A DNA stretch of 10,067 nt from Klebsiella pneumoniae (GTDB lineage Bacteria; Bacteroidota; Bacteroidia; Flavobacteriales; Flavobacteriaceae), in the NCBI GenBank assembly GCA_943325355.2, contig CALPPA020000052.1:1-10067 (forward strand). The letters run 5' to 3'. The position numbers and the translations under genes are program-made. Of the stretch, positions 1 through 5,635 are shown piece after piece (the first letter of the stretch is position 1; the number at the start of each line of letters is the position of its first letter). A model generated the notes under the pieces. It was not told the origin of the DNA. It did not search any database and saw nothing but the letters and a program-made list of their open reading frames with translations.

Positions 1-48
1 GGTATTGACACGCCAGAAGATTTAGAAAAGGCGAGAAAGTTGTTGTAA
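1..48 (+). CDS. kdsB: C-terminal end of probable KdsB (3-deoxy-manno-octulosonate cytidylyltransferase), partial
   Basis: An open frame enters from the left edge and ends at TAA (46-48). The visible 15 residues read GIDTPEDLEKARKLL. A (G/V)D(T/S)PEDLEKA...LL tail is typical of CMP-KDO synthetases, which activate KDO with CTP for lipopolysaccharide inner-core synthesis in the cytoplasm. Only the tail is visible, so no catalytic motif can be checked and a related nucleotidyltransferase is possible. The next gene starts 60 bases downstream on the same strand, and I see no hairpin terminator between them. Confidence 0.55.
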   Translation, partial: GIDTPEDLEKARKLL

Positions 49-108
49 ATAAAGTTTAAATCTTCATTAAAGTTTTAGTAGTTTTAACCCCAATTAATTT
101 ATGATTTT

Positions 109-1422
109 ATGAAAAAAATAATGCCCTTACTATTGCTATTGTTGACCTTCACTGGACAGGCACAAATGAAAGCGGAAGATGTAAAAACATTTACCCTAGA
201 AAACGGAATGAAATTCCTTGTCATAGAAGATTTCTCTATTCCCAACGCTAATATGTACTTTTTTTACAAAGTAGGAAGCCGCAACGAACATCAAGGAATC
301 ACTGGTCTTTCCCATTTTTTTGAACATATGATGTTTAATGGAGCTAAGAAATACGGTCCAAAGGAATTTGACCGTACAATGGAATTCAACGGTGGAGCAA
401 ATAATGCTTACACCACTGAAAATGTTACAGTTTATACGGATTGGTTTCCTGCTGCATCGGCAGAAATTATCTTTGACCTTGAAGGCGATCGTATTTCTAG
501 CTTGAGTATCGATCCAAAAATAGTAGAAAGCGAAAGAGGAGTGGTTCTTAGTGAACGACGAACTGGTATTGAAAATTCTCCATGGCGACCTTTATCCGAA
601 GGCTTGCAGGCAACCGCTTTTCAGGAGCATCCTTATCATTGGCCTGTTATTGGTTATGAAGACGATATGAAAAACTGGACCCAACAAGATTTAGAATTTT
701 ATTTTAAAACTTATTATGCTCCAAACAATTGTGTAGTTGTAGTATCAGGTGCGATGAAATTTGATAAAGTAAAAGAATTGGCTAAGAAATATTTGGAACC
801 AATTCCCGCTCAAGCTGCTCCACCAAAGGTTCATATTGTGGAACCAGTTCAAACAGGTGAACGAAGAATTACCATAAAGAAAGAAGTAGAAACTCCATAT
901 CTTATGATTGGATATAAGACTCCAGAATCTAAAAATGAAGATTACTATGCTTTGAATATTCTAAGCTCTGTGCTTTCAAGCGGAAATTCATCAAGATTGT
1001 ATGCATCATTAGTAGACCAAAAACAATTAGCCACTGAAGTATTTACTGATTATGGCAATACTTTCGATCCAAATCTTTTCAATTTATATGCAGTTAGCAA
1101 TCAAGATGTAAAAGAAACAGATTTAGAACTCGCCATTTATGCCGAGATTGAAAAAATAAAAAAAGAAGGCATTACAGAAACAGAACTTCAAAAAATTAAA
1201 AACCAAAAATTAATTGAATTTTATAATCAAGTAGAAACTATTAACGGTAAATCAAATAATATAGGAACCTACGAAGTGTTTTTTGGAGATTATCGAAAAA
1301 TGTTTGATGCTCCAGCCAATTATAATAAGGTTACAGTTGCCGACGTTCAGCGGGTTGCCAAAAAATATTTTACTAAAAGCAATCGAACAGTAGCAGTATT
1401 AAAAACTAATGTAGAAGAATAA
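109..1422 (+). CDS. M16 family zinc metallopeptidase, catalytic subunit, exported
   Basis: Residues 1 to about 18 form a signal peptide (MKKI, a Leu-rich core, then a likely cut after GQA with no lipobox Cys), so the protein is exported to the periplasm or envelope. The M16 inverted zinc motif HxxEH is complete: H69, E72 (the catalytic base) and H73. The third zinc ligand is E149 in VVLSER, 75 residues after H73, the expected spacing. E142 is the second conserved acidic residue. A second M16-fold domain fills roughly residues 200-430. The length, 437 residues, suits the short two-domain bacterial M16 proteins. The C-terminal domain has QLATEV where partner subunits carry G-L-x-Y, so this chain appears to lack the Tyr. 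The ATG at 101 is not usable because it meets a stop within four codons, so 109 is the start. The next gene follows after 4 bases and encodes the complementary half, so together they probably form a heterodimeric oligopeptidase. Its substrate is unknown. Confidence 0.93.
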   Translation: MKKIMPLLLLLLTFTGQAQMKAEDVKTFTLENGMKFLVIEDFSIPNANMYFFYKVGSRNEHQGITGLSHFFEHMMFNGAKKYGPKEFDRTMEFNGGANNAYTTENVTVYTDWFPAASAEIIFDLEGDRISSLSIDPKIVESERGVVLSERRTGIENSPWRPLSEGLQATAFQEHPYHWPVIGYEDDMKNWTQQDLEFYFKTYYAPNNCVVVVSGAMKFDKVKELAKKYLEPIPAQAAPPKVHIVEPVQTGERRITIKKEVETPYLMIGYKTPESKNEDYYALNILSSVLSSGNSSRLYASLVDQKQLATEVFTDYGNTFDPNLFNLYAVSNQDVKETDLELAIYAEIEKIKKEGITETELQKIKNQKLIEFYNQVETINGKSNNIGTYEVFFGDYRKMFDAPANYNKVTVADVQRVAKKYFTKSNRTVAVLKTNVEE

Positions 1423-1426
1423 TATT

Positions 1427-2824
1427 ATGACACGAAATATTCAAAAACTCATTCTGTGCTTTCTTGTAATCACAAGCAGCGCACTTTCAGCACAAGGTTT
1501 CAAATTACCTAATTATACAACTTTCAAATTACCAAACGGACTCACCGTTTCCTTAATGGAACAACACGAGGTTCCTATTATCAGTGTATCGGTTATATTG
1601 CCAGCAGGTGCTATTTATGATAATGATAAAGCAGGTTTGGCATCATTAACAGCCACATCTCTTAAACACGGAACAAAAAATTTCCCAAAGTCTAAATTGG
1701 ACGAAGAGTTAGATTTCCTCGGTGCTGATGTAAGCACATCCGCAACAAAAGAATATGCTGGTCTATCTTCCGATTTTGCATCAAAAGACAAAGCTAAAGT
1801 TTTGAATATTATCAAAGAAATTTTGCTCAATCCTATTTTTGACGCCGCAGAATTTGAAAAAGAAAAAAGTCGTTTATTGGTTAGCTTGGGACAACAAAAA
1901 GAAAGTCCGCGATTAGTAATAGGAGCTTATTTTGACACCCTTTTGTATGGAGATCACGTATATGCGAATGTTAGAACTGGCAATAAGTCAACGGTTGGCA
2001 AACTAACAGTCGATGATGTAAAAGATTTTTACAAAACAAATTACAAACCTAATGAGGCTTCCATCAGTATTGTTGGCGATTTCAATACAAATGAAATGAA
2101 GGGTATCTTAACCAATTTGTTTTCCACTTGGAAAAAATCAGATTCGAAAATAGATAATCTTGCATCAAAACCAATTACTTATCCAACAGAAAACAGGGTT
2201 TTATTAGTAAATAAAGGTGATGCAAAGGAAACCACTTTTTTCATAGGATCTCCAGGAGTTAGCCGAAACAATCCGGATTATGTAGCTATAGAGGTAGTTA
2301 ATACGCTTTTTGGAGGTCGTTTTACTTCAATGTTAAACGATGAATTGAGAGTTAATACTGGTTTGACTTATGGTGCTGGCAGTAGATTTAATAATTTGAA
2401 AAATGGAGGCTCTTTTTATATTAGCACTTTTACTGCTAATAAAACGACAGAACCTGCTATAGATAAAGCATTGGAAGTTTTGAAAAATTTGCATACTAAA
2501 GGAATTGACGAAAAAGCATTAAGCTCAGCGAAGAATTATGTTAAAGGACAGTTTCCTCCAAATTACGAAACAACCTCTCAATTAGCGGGCTTGTTATCCC
2601 AAATGTTTTGGTATAATTTTGATAAATCCTTTATCAATAATTTCGAAAGTAATGTAGATGGGTTAGATTTAGCGAAGGCCAATCAAATTATCACCAAATA
2701 TTTCCCCAAAGACAAATTGCAATTCGTATTAGTAGGTAAATCCGATGAAATTAAGGCCATTGCCGCGAAGTATGGTAAAGTTATCAATGCCGAAATTAGT
2801 GAGGATATTAACAAGATGAAATAA
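1427..2824 (+). CDS. M16 family peptidase-like partner subunit, zinc site lost, exported
   Basis: Residues 1-22 look like a signal peptide ending in ALSA before QG, with no lipobox. The fold is M16, with PNGLTVSLMEQHEVP at 36-50 and GGRFTSMLNDELR at 296-308. The position matching HxxEH of the upstream gene (GLSHFFEH) reads GLASLTAT (70-77). The two His and the Glu are therefore replaced by S73, T77 and A76, and the chain should not bind zinc. It carries R308 and Y315 (LRVNTGLTY), the pair that in characterised bacterial M16 heterodimers completes the active site of the partner. The two genes are separated by 4 bases and are almost certainly co-transcribed and co-translated. I infer an active/inactive heterodimer. 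The gene ends one base before the terminator hairpin region. The length of 465 residues is normal for the family. Confidence 0.92.
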   Translation: MTRNIQKLILCFLVITSSALSAQGFKLPNYTTFKLPNGLTVSLMEQHEVPIISVSVILPAGAIYDNDKAGLASLTATSLKHGTKNFPKSKLDEELDFLGADVSTSATKEYAGLSSDFASKDKAKVLNIIKEILLNPIFDAAEFEKEKSRLLVSLGQQKESPRLVIGAYFDTLLYGDHVYANVRTGNKSTVGKLTVDDVKDFYKTNYKPNEASISIVGDFNTNEMKGILTNLFSTWKKSDSKIDNLASKPITYPTENRVLLVNKGDAKETTFFIGSPGVSRNNPDYVAIEVVNTLFGGRFTSMLNDELRVNTGLTYGAGSRFNNLKNGGSFYISTFTANKTTEPAIDKALEVLKNLHTKGIDEKALSSAKNYVKGQFPPNYETTSQLAGLLSQMFWYNFDKSFINNFESNVDGLDLAKANQIITKYFPKDKLQFVLVGKSDEIKAIAAKYGKVINAEISEDINKMK

Positions 2825-2854
2825 AAAAAAGGGGATTAGGTTCCCCTTTTTTTT
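2823..2854. terminator. Symmetrical, probably bidirectional, intrinsic terminator
   Basis: A stem GGGGA (2831-2835) / TCCCC (2842-2846) encloses a 6-base loop. It is flanked by eight A on the left and eight T on the right, which can also pair. It overlaps the stop codon of the second M16 gene. It reads as hairpin plus U tract on both strands, and the channel gene converges on it from the right, so it can end both transcripts. Confidence 0.88.
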
Positions 2855-2868
2855 GGTGAAAATGTAAA

Positions 2869-3579
2869 TCAAGATTCGTTTTCAATGTCGAAATACCCTT
2901 TGACTTTTATTTTCGCTGTGAAAAAATTCAAGAACAACACCACAAAAAATAAAAACAAAAAGGCTTGAGCTGTCGCCAATACTTTCCCTATTGTAGTCAC
3001 AGGATAAAAATCGCCATAGCCAATAGAAGCCGAATTGATTGTACTGAAATAAATGGCATCAAACCAATGATTGAATGGCTTATTCAAATAATCACCGCAA
3101 GAGTACAAAACGCCAAACGAAATTATAATTTCGAGATAATTGAGGAAAAGTAAAAGCATTGACCTTTTGTAAGAGCGTGGTTTCGAAAACATATCCGAAG
3201 CAAAAATCAGAGTGGGAATGTACAATACAGTTTCTAATAACACATAAATCATTATCCAAATCACAAAATGATAGCTATGCCAATGATTGATTAAAATTAA
3301 TAAAGGGAAAGTAACTTTAAGTAAAACATAAAAGTCTAGGGCTAAATCTCGATATTCGTAACCCTTTAAATAAGCTAAATATTTGATATAAACTCCCGGA
3401 AAAAGCAATTGAGATGATGAAAGAAACAAACGCACTAATTTTTCTATTCCATTGTCATCCTGATGGTTGTTGTCCCAAATCGCCTTTATATTCATAATGC
3501 GTTTCTGAACAGGATTGTATTCTGGTTTTGGAATCTTTGACAGATTTCCTAACAACAATTTTTTCAGAATCGATTTCAT
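2869..3579 (-). CDS. Potassium-channel-like membrane protein with one pore loop
   Basis: The 236-residue protein has a short basic N-terminus, then hydrophobic segments near residues 83-98, 103-127, 141-161 and 197-221. A pore helix and selectivity filter lie between the last two: SIGYGD at 185-190 followed by FYP. This is the signature of the two-TM/pore unit of the ion-channel family (Ion_trans_2); the canonical filter is T-V/I-G-Y-G-D. A tetramer of such subunits passes K+ across the cytoplasmic membrane. The two extra N-terminal segments lack an S4-like run of spaced Arg/Lys, so voltage sensing is unlikely. There is no RCK/TrkA-N regulatory domain, because the C-terminal tail after the last helix is only about 15 residues. 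The gene faces the M16 operon across a shared terminator. A decayed gene lies 66 bases upstream on the same strand and may once have shared its transcript. Confidence 0.85.
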   Translation of the reverse strand: MKSILKKLLLGNLSKIPKPEYNPVQKRIMNIKAIWDNNHQDDNGIEKLVRLFLSSSQLLFPGVYIKYLAYLKGYEYRDLALDFYVLLKVTFPLLILINHWHSYHFVIWIMIYVLLETVLYIPTLIFASDMFSKPRSYKRSMLLLFLNYLEIIISFGVLYSCGDYLNKPFNHWFDAIYFSTINSASIGYGDFYPVTTIGKVLATAQAFLFLFFVVLFLNFFTAKIKVKGYFDIENES

Positions 3580-3645
3580 ATTTTTGGTATCTGAATACGA
3601 CTCTAATTTACGAAATAAATACTTAACAATTATTACAAACTACTA

Positions 3646-4227
3646 TTAAAATTTGCTTTCAATCAATATCAATTCATTAGTTTCATCAATTAGATGCAGT
3701 TTTCTACTATTATATTTATTGACATCAAAGTTTTTGATATAATCCAAATTAATCTGTTTTTGTTTTTAGTTTAAAATCATTGTATTAAAAAGGATAAAGC
3801 CATTTGAATTGAGCAAAACACAAATTCGCTCTATGAAAAATGTTTCAAACAAAAAGTTGGGCATTTTTGTGTCTTGAAAAACATCAATAACAATTAGGTC
3901 ATATTATTATTAGTTTTCAAGACAAATTCAAAGGCATCGTCAATTATTATTTCCAAATTTTGAATTTCGTCAACCTATGTCTTAATAACGCTTCCTCCAG
4001 CCACACCCAATACCAGAATTTGGCTCATTTTATTGATTTTTTTAAAACCAATATTTTTCAATCCAGTTCTTAAAATACGTTGTAAATTCCCATAAGAATA
4101 ATTGGTGTTTTTGCTGTCTAAAACTAATTTCCCATTCATCAAAGTGATTTCTAGTGGTTGACTAATAGAAGATTTTTTTATTTGATATTGTGATTGGAAT
4201 AATATAACTGAGCAATTTTTTTATCAT
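3646..4227 (-). pseudogene. Decayed spermidine-synthase-like (SAM-fold) gene
   Basis: Reading the minus strand from the ATG at 4227 gives MIKKLLSYIIPITI and then a stop (4162-4164). A frame change near the A7 run at 4173-4179 restores SISQPLEITLMNGKLVLDS, then NTNYSYGNLQRILRTGLKN and ILVLGVAGGSVIKT, a glycine-rich SAM-binding motif. A TAG follows (3975-3977). The frame then resumes with VDEIQNLEIIIDDAFEFV. About 30 codons expected between the glycine motif and the IDDA motif, including the acidic motif II residue, are missing. A 1-base shift near 3898-3912 leads to DLIVIDVFQDTKMPNFLF, then a TAA (3772-3774). A recognisable C-terminus ends at TAA 3646-3648. The family includes spermidine synthases and related methyltransferase-like proteins; the original reaction is unknown. 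This explains the roughly 700-bp stretch without an intact gene. Confidence 0.85.
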
Positions 4228-4242
4228 TTGAGATATTTTTAT

Positions 4243-4250
4243 CAAAAATA
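4243..4250 (-). promoter_or_regulatory. Possible -7 element (TATTTTTG) of the decayed gene
   Basis: On the minus strand TATTTTTG fits the Bacteroidota -7 consensus TAnnTTTG and lies 15 bases before the ATG of the pseudogene. It is part of a short inverted repeat, TATTTTT-ATC-AAAAATA (4234-4250). I find no good TTTG at the -33 position, so this is a weak call and may be a relic. Confidence 0.25.
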
Positions 4251-4287
4251 GGAGAATAATGTTAATTTTACCGAAAATAAAATCCAA

Positions 4288-4845
4288 ATGAAAAAAAGCC
4301 TTTATAAATTTATTTTCTTCCGATTAATGGGTTGGAAAATTGAAGGTGCTTTTGATGAAAACATCAAAAAATGTGTTGCAATGGTTCTCCCTCATACCAG
4401 TTGGCATGATTTTTATTTGGGAGTTTTTACTAGAGGAATTGGTGGTTTAGAAATAAATTGGGTTGGAAAAAAAGAATTGTTTCGATTTCCATTCGGATTT
4501 TATTTCCGGTGGATGGGTGGCGCACCATTAGATCGTAAAAGAAGTCTCAATAAAGTAGATGCCATTGCAAGTATTTTTGATGAATATAAAGAATTTCGAC
4601 TCGGAATAGCTCCAGAAGGCACCAGAAAGAAAGTCAATGAATTAAAATCAGGATTTTATTATATTGCTTTAAAAGCAAATGTTCCTATAGTTCCTGTTGC
4701 ATTTGATTTTGGTAGAAAAACTGTAAAAATTGGAAAACCATTTTATCCAACTAATAATTATGAGAATGATTTAAAAATTTTACTAAATCATTTCGAAGGT
4801 GTTACTGGAAAAAATATGGAAAAGGGTTATCACATAGAAAAATAG
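4288..4845 (+). CDS. Short PlsC-type 1-acylglycerol-3-phosphate acyltransferase-like protein
   Basis: The glycerolipid acyltransferase motifs appear in order: HX4D at H36-D41 (HTSWHD, the catalytic pair), GGAPLDR at 77-83 (motif II, R83 contacts the phosphate), PEGTR at 109-113 (motif III) and VPIVPVAFD at 132-140 (motif IV). The length is 185 residues, short for PlsC (about 240), and I see no clear N-terminal transmembrane helix, only an aromatic, basic N-terminus (FIFFRLMGW) that could insert at the membrane surface. Members of this family acylate lysophosphatidate or other lysolipids in membrane lipid synthesis, and the acceptor here cannot be told from sequence. The ATG at 4288 is followed directly by the conserved N-terminal region. 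The stop abuts the stop of the convergent regulator gene with no base between them, so its transcript must end inside that gene. Confidence 0.85.
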   Translation: MKKSLYKFIFFRLMGWKIEGAFDENIKKCVAMVLPHTSWHDFYLGVFTRGIGGLEINWVGKKELFRFPFGFYFRWMGGAPLDRKRSLNKVDAIASIFDEYKEFRLGIAPEGTRKKVNELKSGFYYIALKANVPIVPVAFDFGRKTVKIGKPFYPTNNYENDLKILLNHFEGVTGKNMEKGYHIEK

Positions 4846-5325
4846 TTATTCTATCGAGTACGTTTTGAAAGTTCCATTTTTATAAAAAATGACTATTTGT
4901 TCAATTTCCGAGTCTTTTCTTTGAAACGCTGGATTTCTTGTAGTTGTTAGATTAGTAACCAATTTGTGTTCTAGACCATTTTTTTGATTTGTTACATCTT
5001 CTGAAAGTAATTTAGTTTTTTTTTCAACTGTAGTTTCAATGAATTGATTGTTTAAAGTTGGAGTAGAAGTTGCAAAAATTTGGTCATCTTTTAATTCTGA
5101 TTTTGGAAAAGTTCCCTTTCCATTCAAAATCCAATACAAATCTACCTCGGGAAAAACATCTAAAATTTTAAGAATAAAATCCAGACTTGGTTTGTTTCTA
5201 CCAGAAAGTAAGTGAGACAAACTAGAGCGTTGCACGCCAATTTTATCTGCAAATGAAGAGGCATTTAAACTATAATATTCAAGAATAATTTCTAGTCTTT
5301 TTGTTAAATCTTCCGTGTTTACCAT
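4846..5325 (-). CDS. XRE-family helix-turn-helix transcriptional regulator
   Basis: Residues about 6-70 form a lambda-repressor-like HTH: TKRLEIILEYYSLNASSFADKIGV, then a recognition helix around VQRSSLSHLLSGRNKPS (31-47) and DLYWILNGKG (62-71), a flavobacterial XRE hallmark. Residues about 75-138 are a polar, Thr/Asn/Lys-rich linker with no recognisable fold. The protein ends in a short hydrophobic tail, IEQIVIFYKNGTFKTYSIE (141-159), likely a beta hairpin for dimerisation or ligand contact. It is divergent from the M14 peptidase gene. The shared gap contains two identical 14-bp inverted repeats plus degenerate copies, one covering this gene's own ATG. I infer a DNA-binding dimer that represses its own gene and regulates the peptidase. 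There is no phage context. What signal it senses is unknown. Confidence 0.88.
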   Translation of the reverse strand: MVNTEDLTKRLEIILEYYSLNASSFADKIGVQRSSLSHLLSGRNKPSLDFILKILDVFPEVDLYWILNGKGTFPKSELKDDQIFATSTPTLNNQFIETTVEKKTKLLSEDVTNQKNGLEHKLVTNLTTTRNPAFQRKDSEIEQIVIFYKNGTFKTYSIE

Positions 5326-5331
5326 TGTAAA
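5318..5331. promoter_or_regulatory. Operator-like site overlapping the XRE start codon
   Basis: TTTACCATTGTAAA matches the TTTACA-N2-TGTAAA repeat in 11 of 12 arm bases. The regulator's start codon (CAT on this strand, 5323-5325) lies inside it. Its centre is 34 bp from the perfect copy at 5352-5365. A protein bound here would block transcription just after initiation, which suggests autoregulation. Confidence 0.5.
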
Positions 5332-5351
5332 TTATTTATTTACCTAACTCA

Positions 5352-5365
5352 TTTACAAATGTAAA
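5352..5365. promoter_or_regulatory. Operator copy 1, perfect inverted repeat at the XRE promoter
   Basis: TTTACAAATGTAAA has 6-bp arms (TTTACA / TGTAAA) around a 2-bp centre. The identical 14-mer occurs at 5584-5597. On the minus strand this copy contains the -7 element TACATTTG of the regulator's likely promoter, so occupancy should exclude RNA polymerase. Confidence 0.7.
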
Positions 5366-5387
5366 CAATAGTAATGAAAACACCAAA
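5356..5387 (-). promoter_or_regulatory. Probable promoter of the XRE regulator gene
   Basis: On the minus strand TTTG (5387-5384) is followed after 20 bases by TACATTTG (5363-5356). This fits the Bacteroidota primary-sigma pattern TTTG / TAnnTTTG with about 19-20 bp spacing. It would place the transcription start about 20-25 bases before the ATG at 5325. Operator copy 1 sits directly on the -7 element. Confidence 0.55.
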
Positions 5388-5401
5388 ACTACAATTGTAA
5401 A
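5388..5401. promoter_or_regulatory. Degenerate operator-like site upstream of the XRE promoter
   Basis: ACTACAATTGTAAA matches 10 of 12 arm bases of the repeat and contains the perfect 10-bp palindrome TACAATTGTA (5390-5399). Its centre lies 36 bp from that of operator copy 1, similar to the 34-bp step on the other side. Weaker than the two perfect copies. Confidence 0.35.
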
Positions 5402-5403
5402 TC

Positions 5404-5459
5404 TTAAATAATTTATTTAAAATAATAAATTAAAAATTAAAATAAAATATATTAATTTA
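5404..5459. other. Uninterrupted 56-bp A/T run in the divergent intergenic region
   Basis: There is no G or C from 5404 to 5459. The run opens with a perfect inverted repeat of 8-bp arms, TTAAATAA-T-TTATTTAA (5404-5420), and contains A tracts. It lies between the two operator groups. It could act as a flexible or bent hinge, an UP-like element or an H-NS-like target; none of these can be decided from sequence. Confidence 0.6.
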
Positions 5460-5550
5460 CTGATAAACAATATTTTAATAGTGTTAAAATATTTGTAATA
5501 CAATTGTGAATCATTTGGAGGTATTGAAGGTTGATTTAAGAAAAAAAGTG

Positions 5551-5564
5551 TTTACATTTTTGAA
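5551..5564. promoter_or_regulatory. Degenerate operator-like site upstream of the M14 promoter
   Basis: TTTACATTTTTGAA has a perfect left arm (TTTACA) and 4 of 6 matches in the right arm. Its centre is 33 bp from the perfect copy at 5584-5597, close to the 34-36 bp steps seen on the regulator side. Supportive only in that context. Confidence 0.3.
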
Positions 5565-5583
5565 TAATATTCAATTTTTCTCG

Positions 5584-5597
5584 TTTACAAATGTAAA
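5584..5597. promoter_or_regulatory. Operator copy 2, perfect inverted repeat upstream of the M14 gene
   Basis: TTTACAAATGTAAA is identical to operator copy 1 at 5352-5365. It ends 38 bases before the M14 start codon and 12 bases before a -7-like TACTTTTG, so it covers the expected -33 and spacer region. That position suits a repressor. An activator binding at -33 is less likely but possible, because the promoter lacks a good -33 box. Confidence 0.7.
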
Positions 5598-5607
5598 TAC
5601 AAAGATG

Positions 5608-5621
5608 TATACTTTTGTAAA
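5608..5621. promoter_or_regulatory. Degenerate operator-like site over the M14 -7 element
   Basis: TATACTTTTGTAAA has a perfect right arm (TGTAAA, 5616-5621) and 4 of 6 matches in the left arm. It overlaps the -7 element TACTTTTG, much as operator copy 1 overlaps the -7 element of the regulator. Its centre is 24 bp from operator copy 2. Confidence 0.3.
5610..5617 (+). promoter_or_regulatory. -7 element of the M14 peptidase promoter
   Basis: TACTTTTG matches the Bacteroidota consensus TAnnTTTG. The ATG at 5636 follows 18 bases later, giving a short A-rich leader. No TTTG lies at the right distance upstream. The bases there are part of operator copy 2 (TTTACA), so the promoter is either weak or dependent on a bound factor. 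Confidence 0.45.
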
Positions 5622-5635
5622 ACAAAATTATAATT

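Noticed and set aside
1615..1830. Open frame of 71 codons on the minus strand inside the second M16 gene
   Set aside because: It lies wholly within a well-supported gene, has no family likeness and no promoter; it is a shadow frame.
2965..3153. Open frame of 62 codons on the plus strand inside the channel gene
   Set aside because: It is antisense to the pore and transmembrane region; its Cys- and Arg-rich composition is that of a shadow frame.
3580..4287. Small RNA or riboswitch in the long stretch without an intact gene
   Set aside because: Most of it is accounted for by the decayed spermidine-synthase-like gene, and I see no strong GC-containing hairpin followed by a T run.
5497..5510. 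AATACAATTGTGAA as a further XRE operator
   Set aside because: It matches only 9 of 12 arm bases, which is expected fairly often in AT-rich DNA; I left it out of the operator list.
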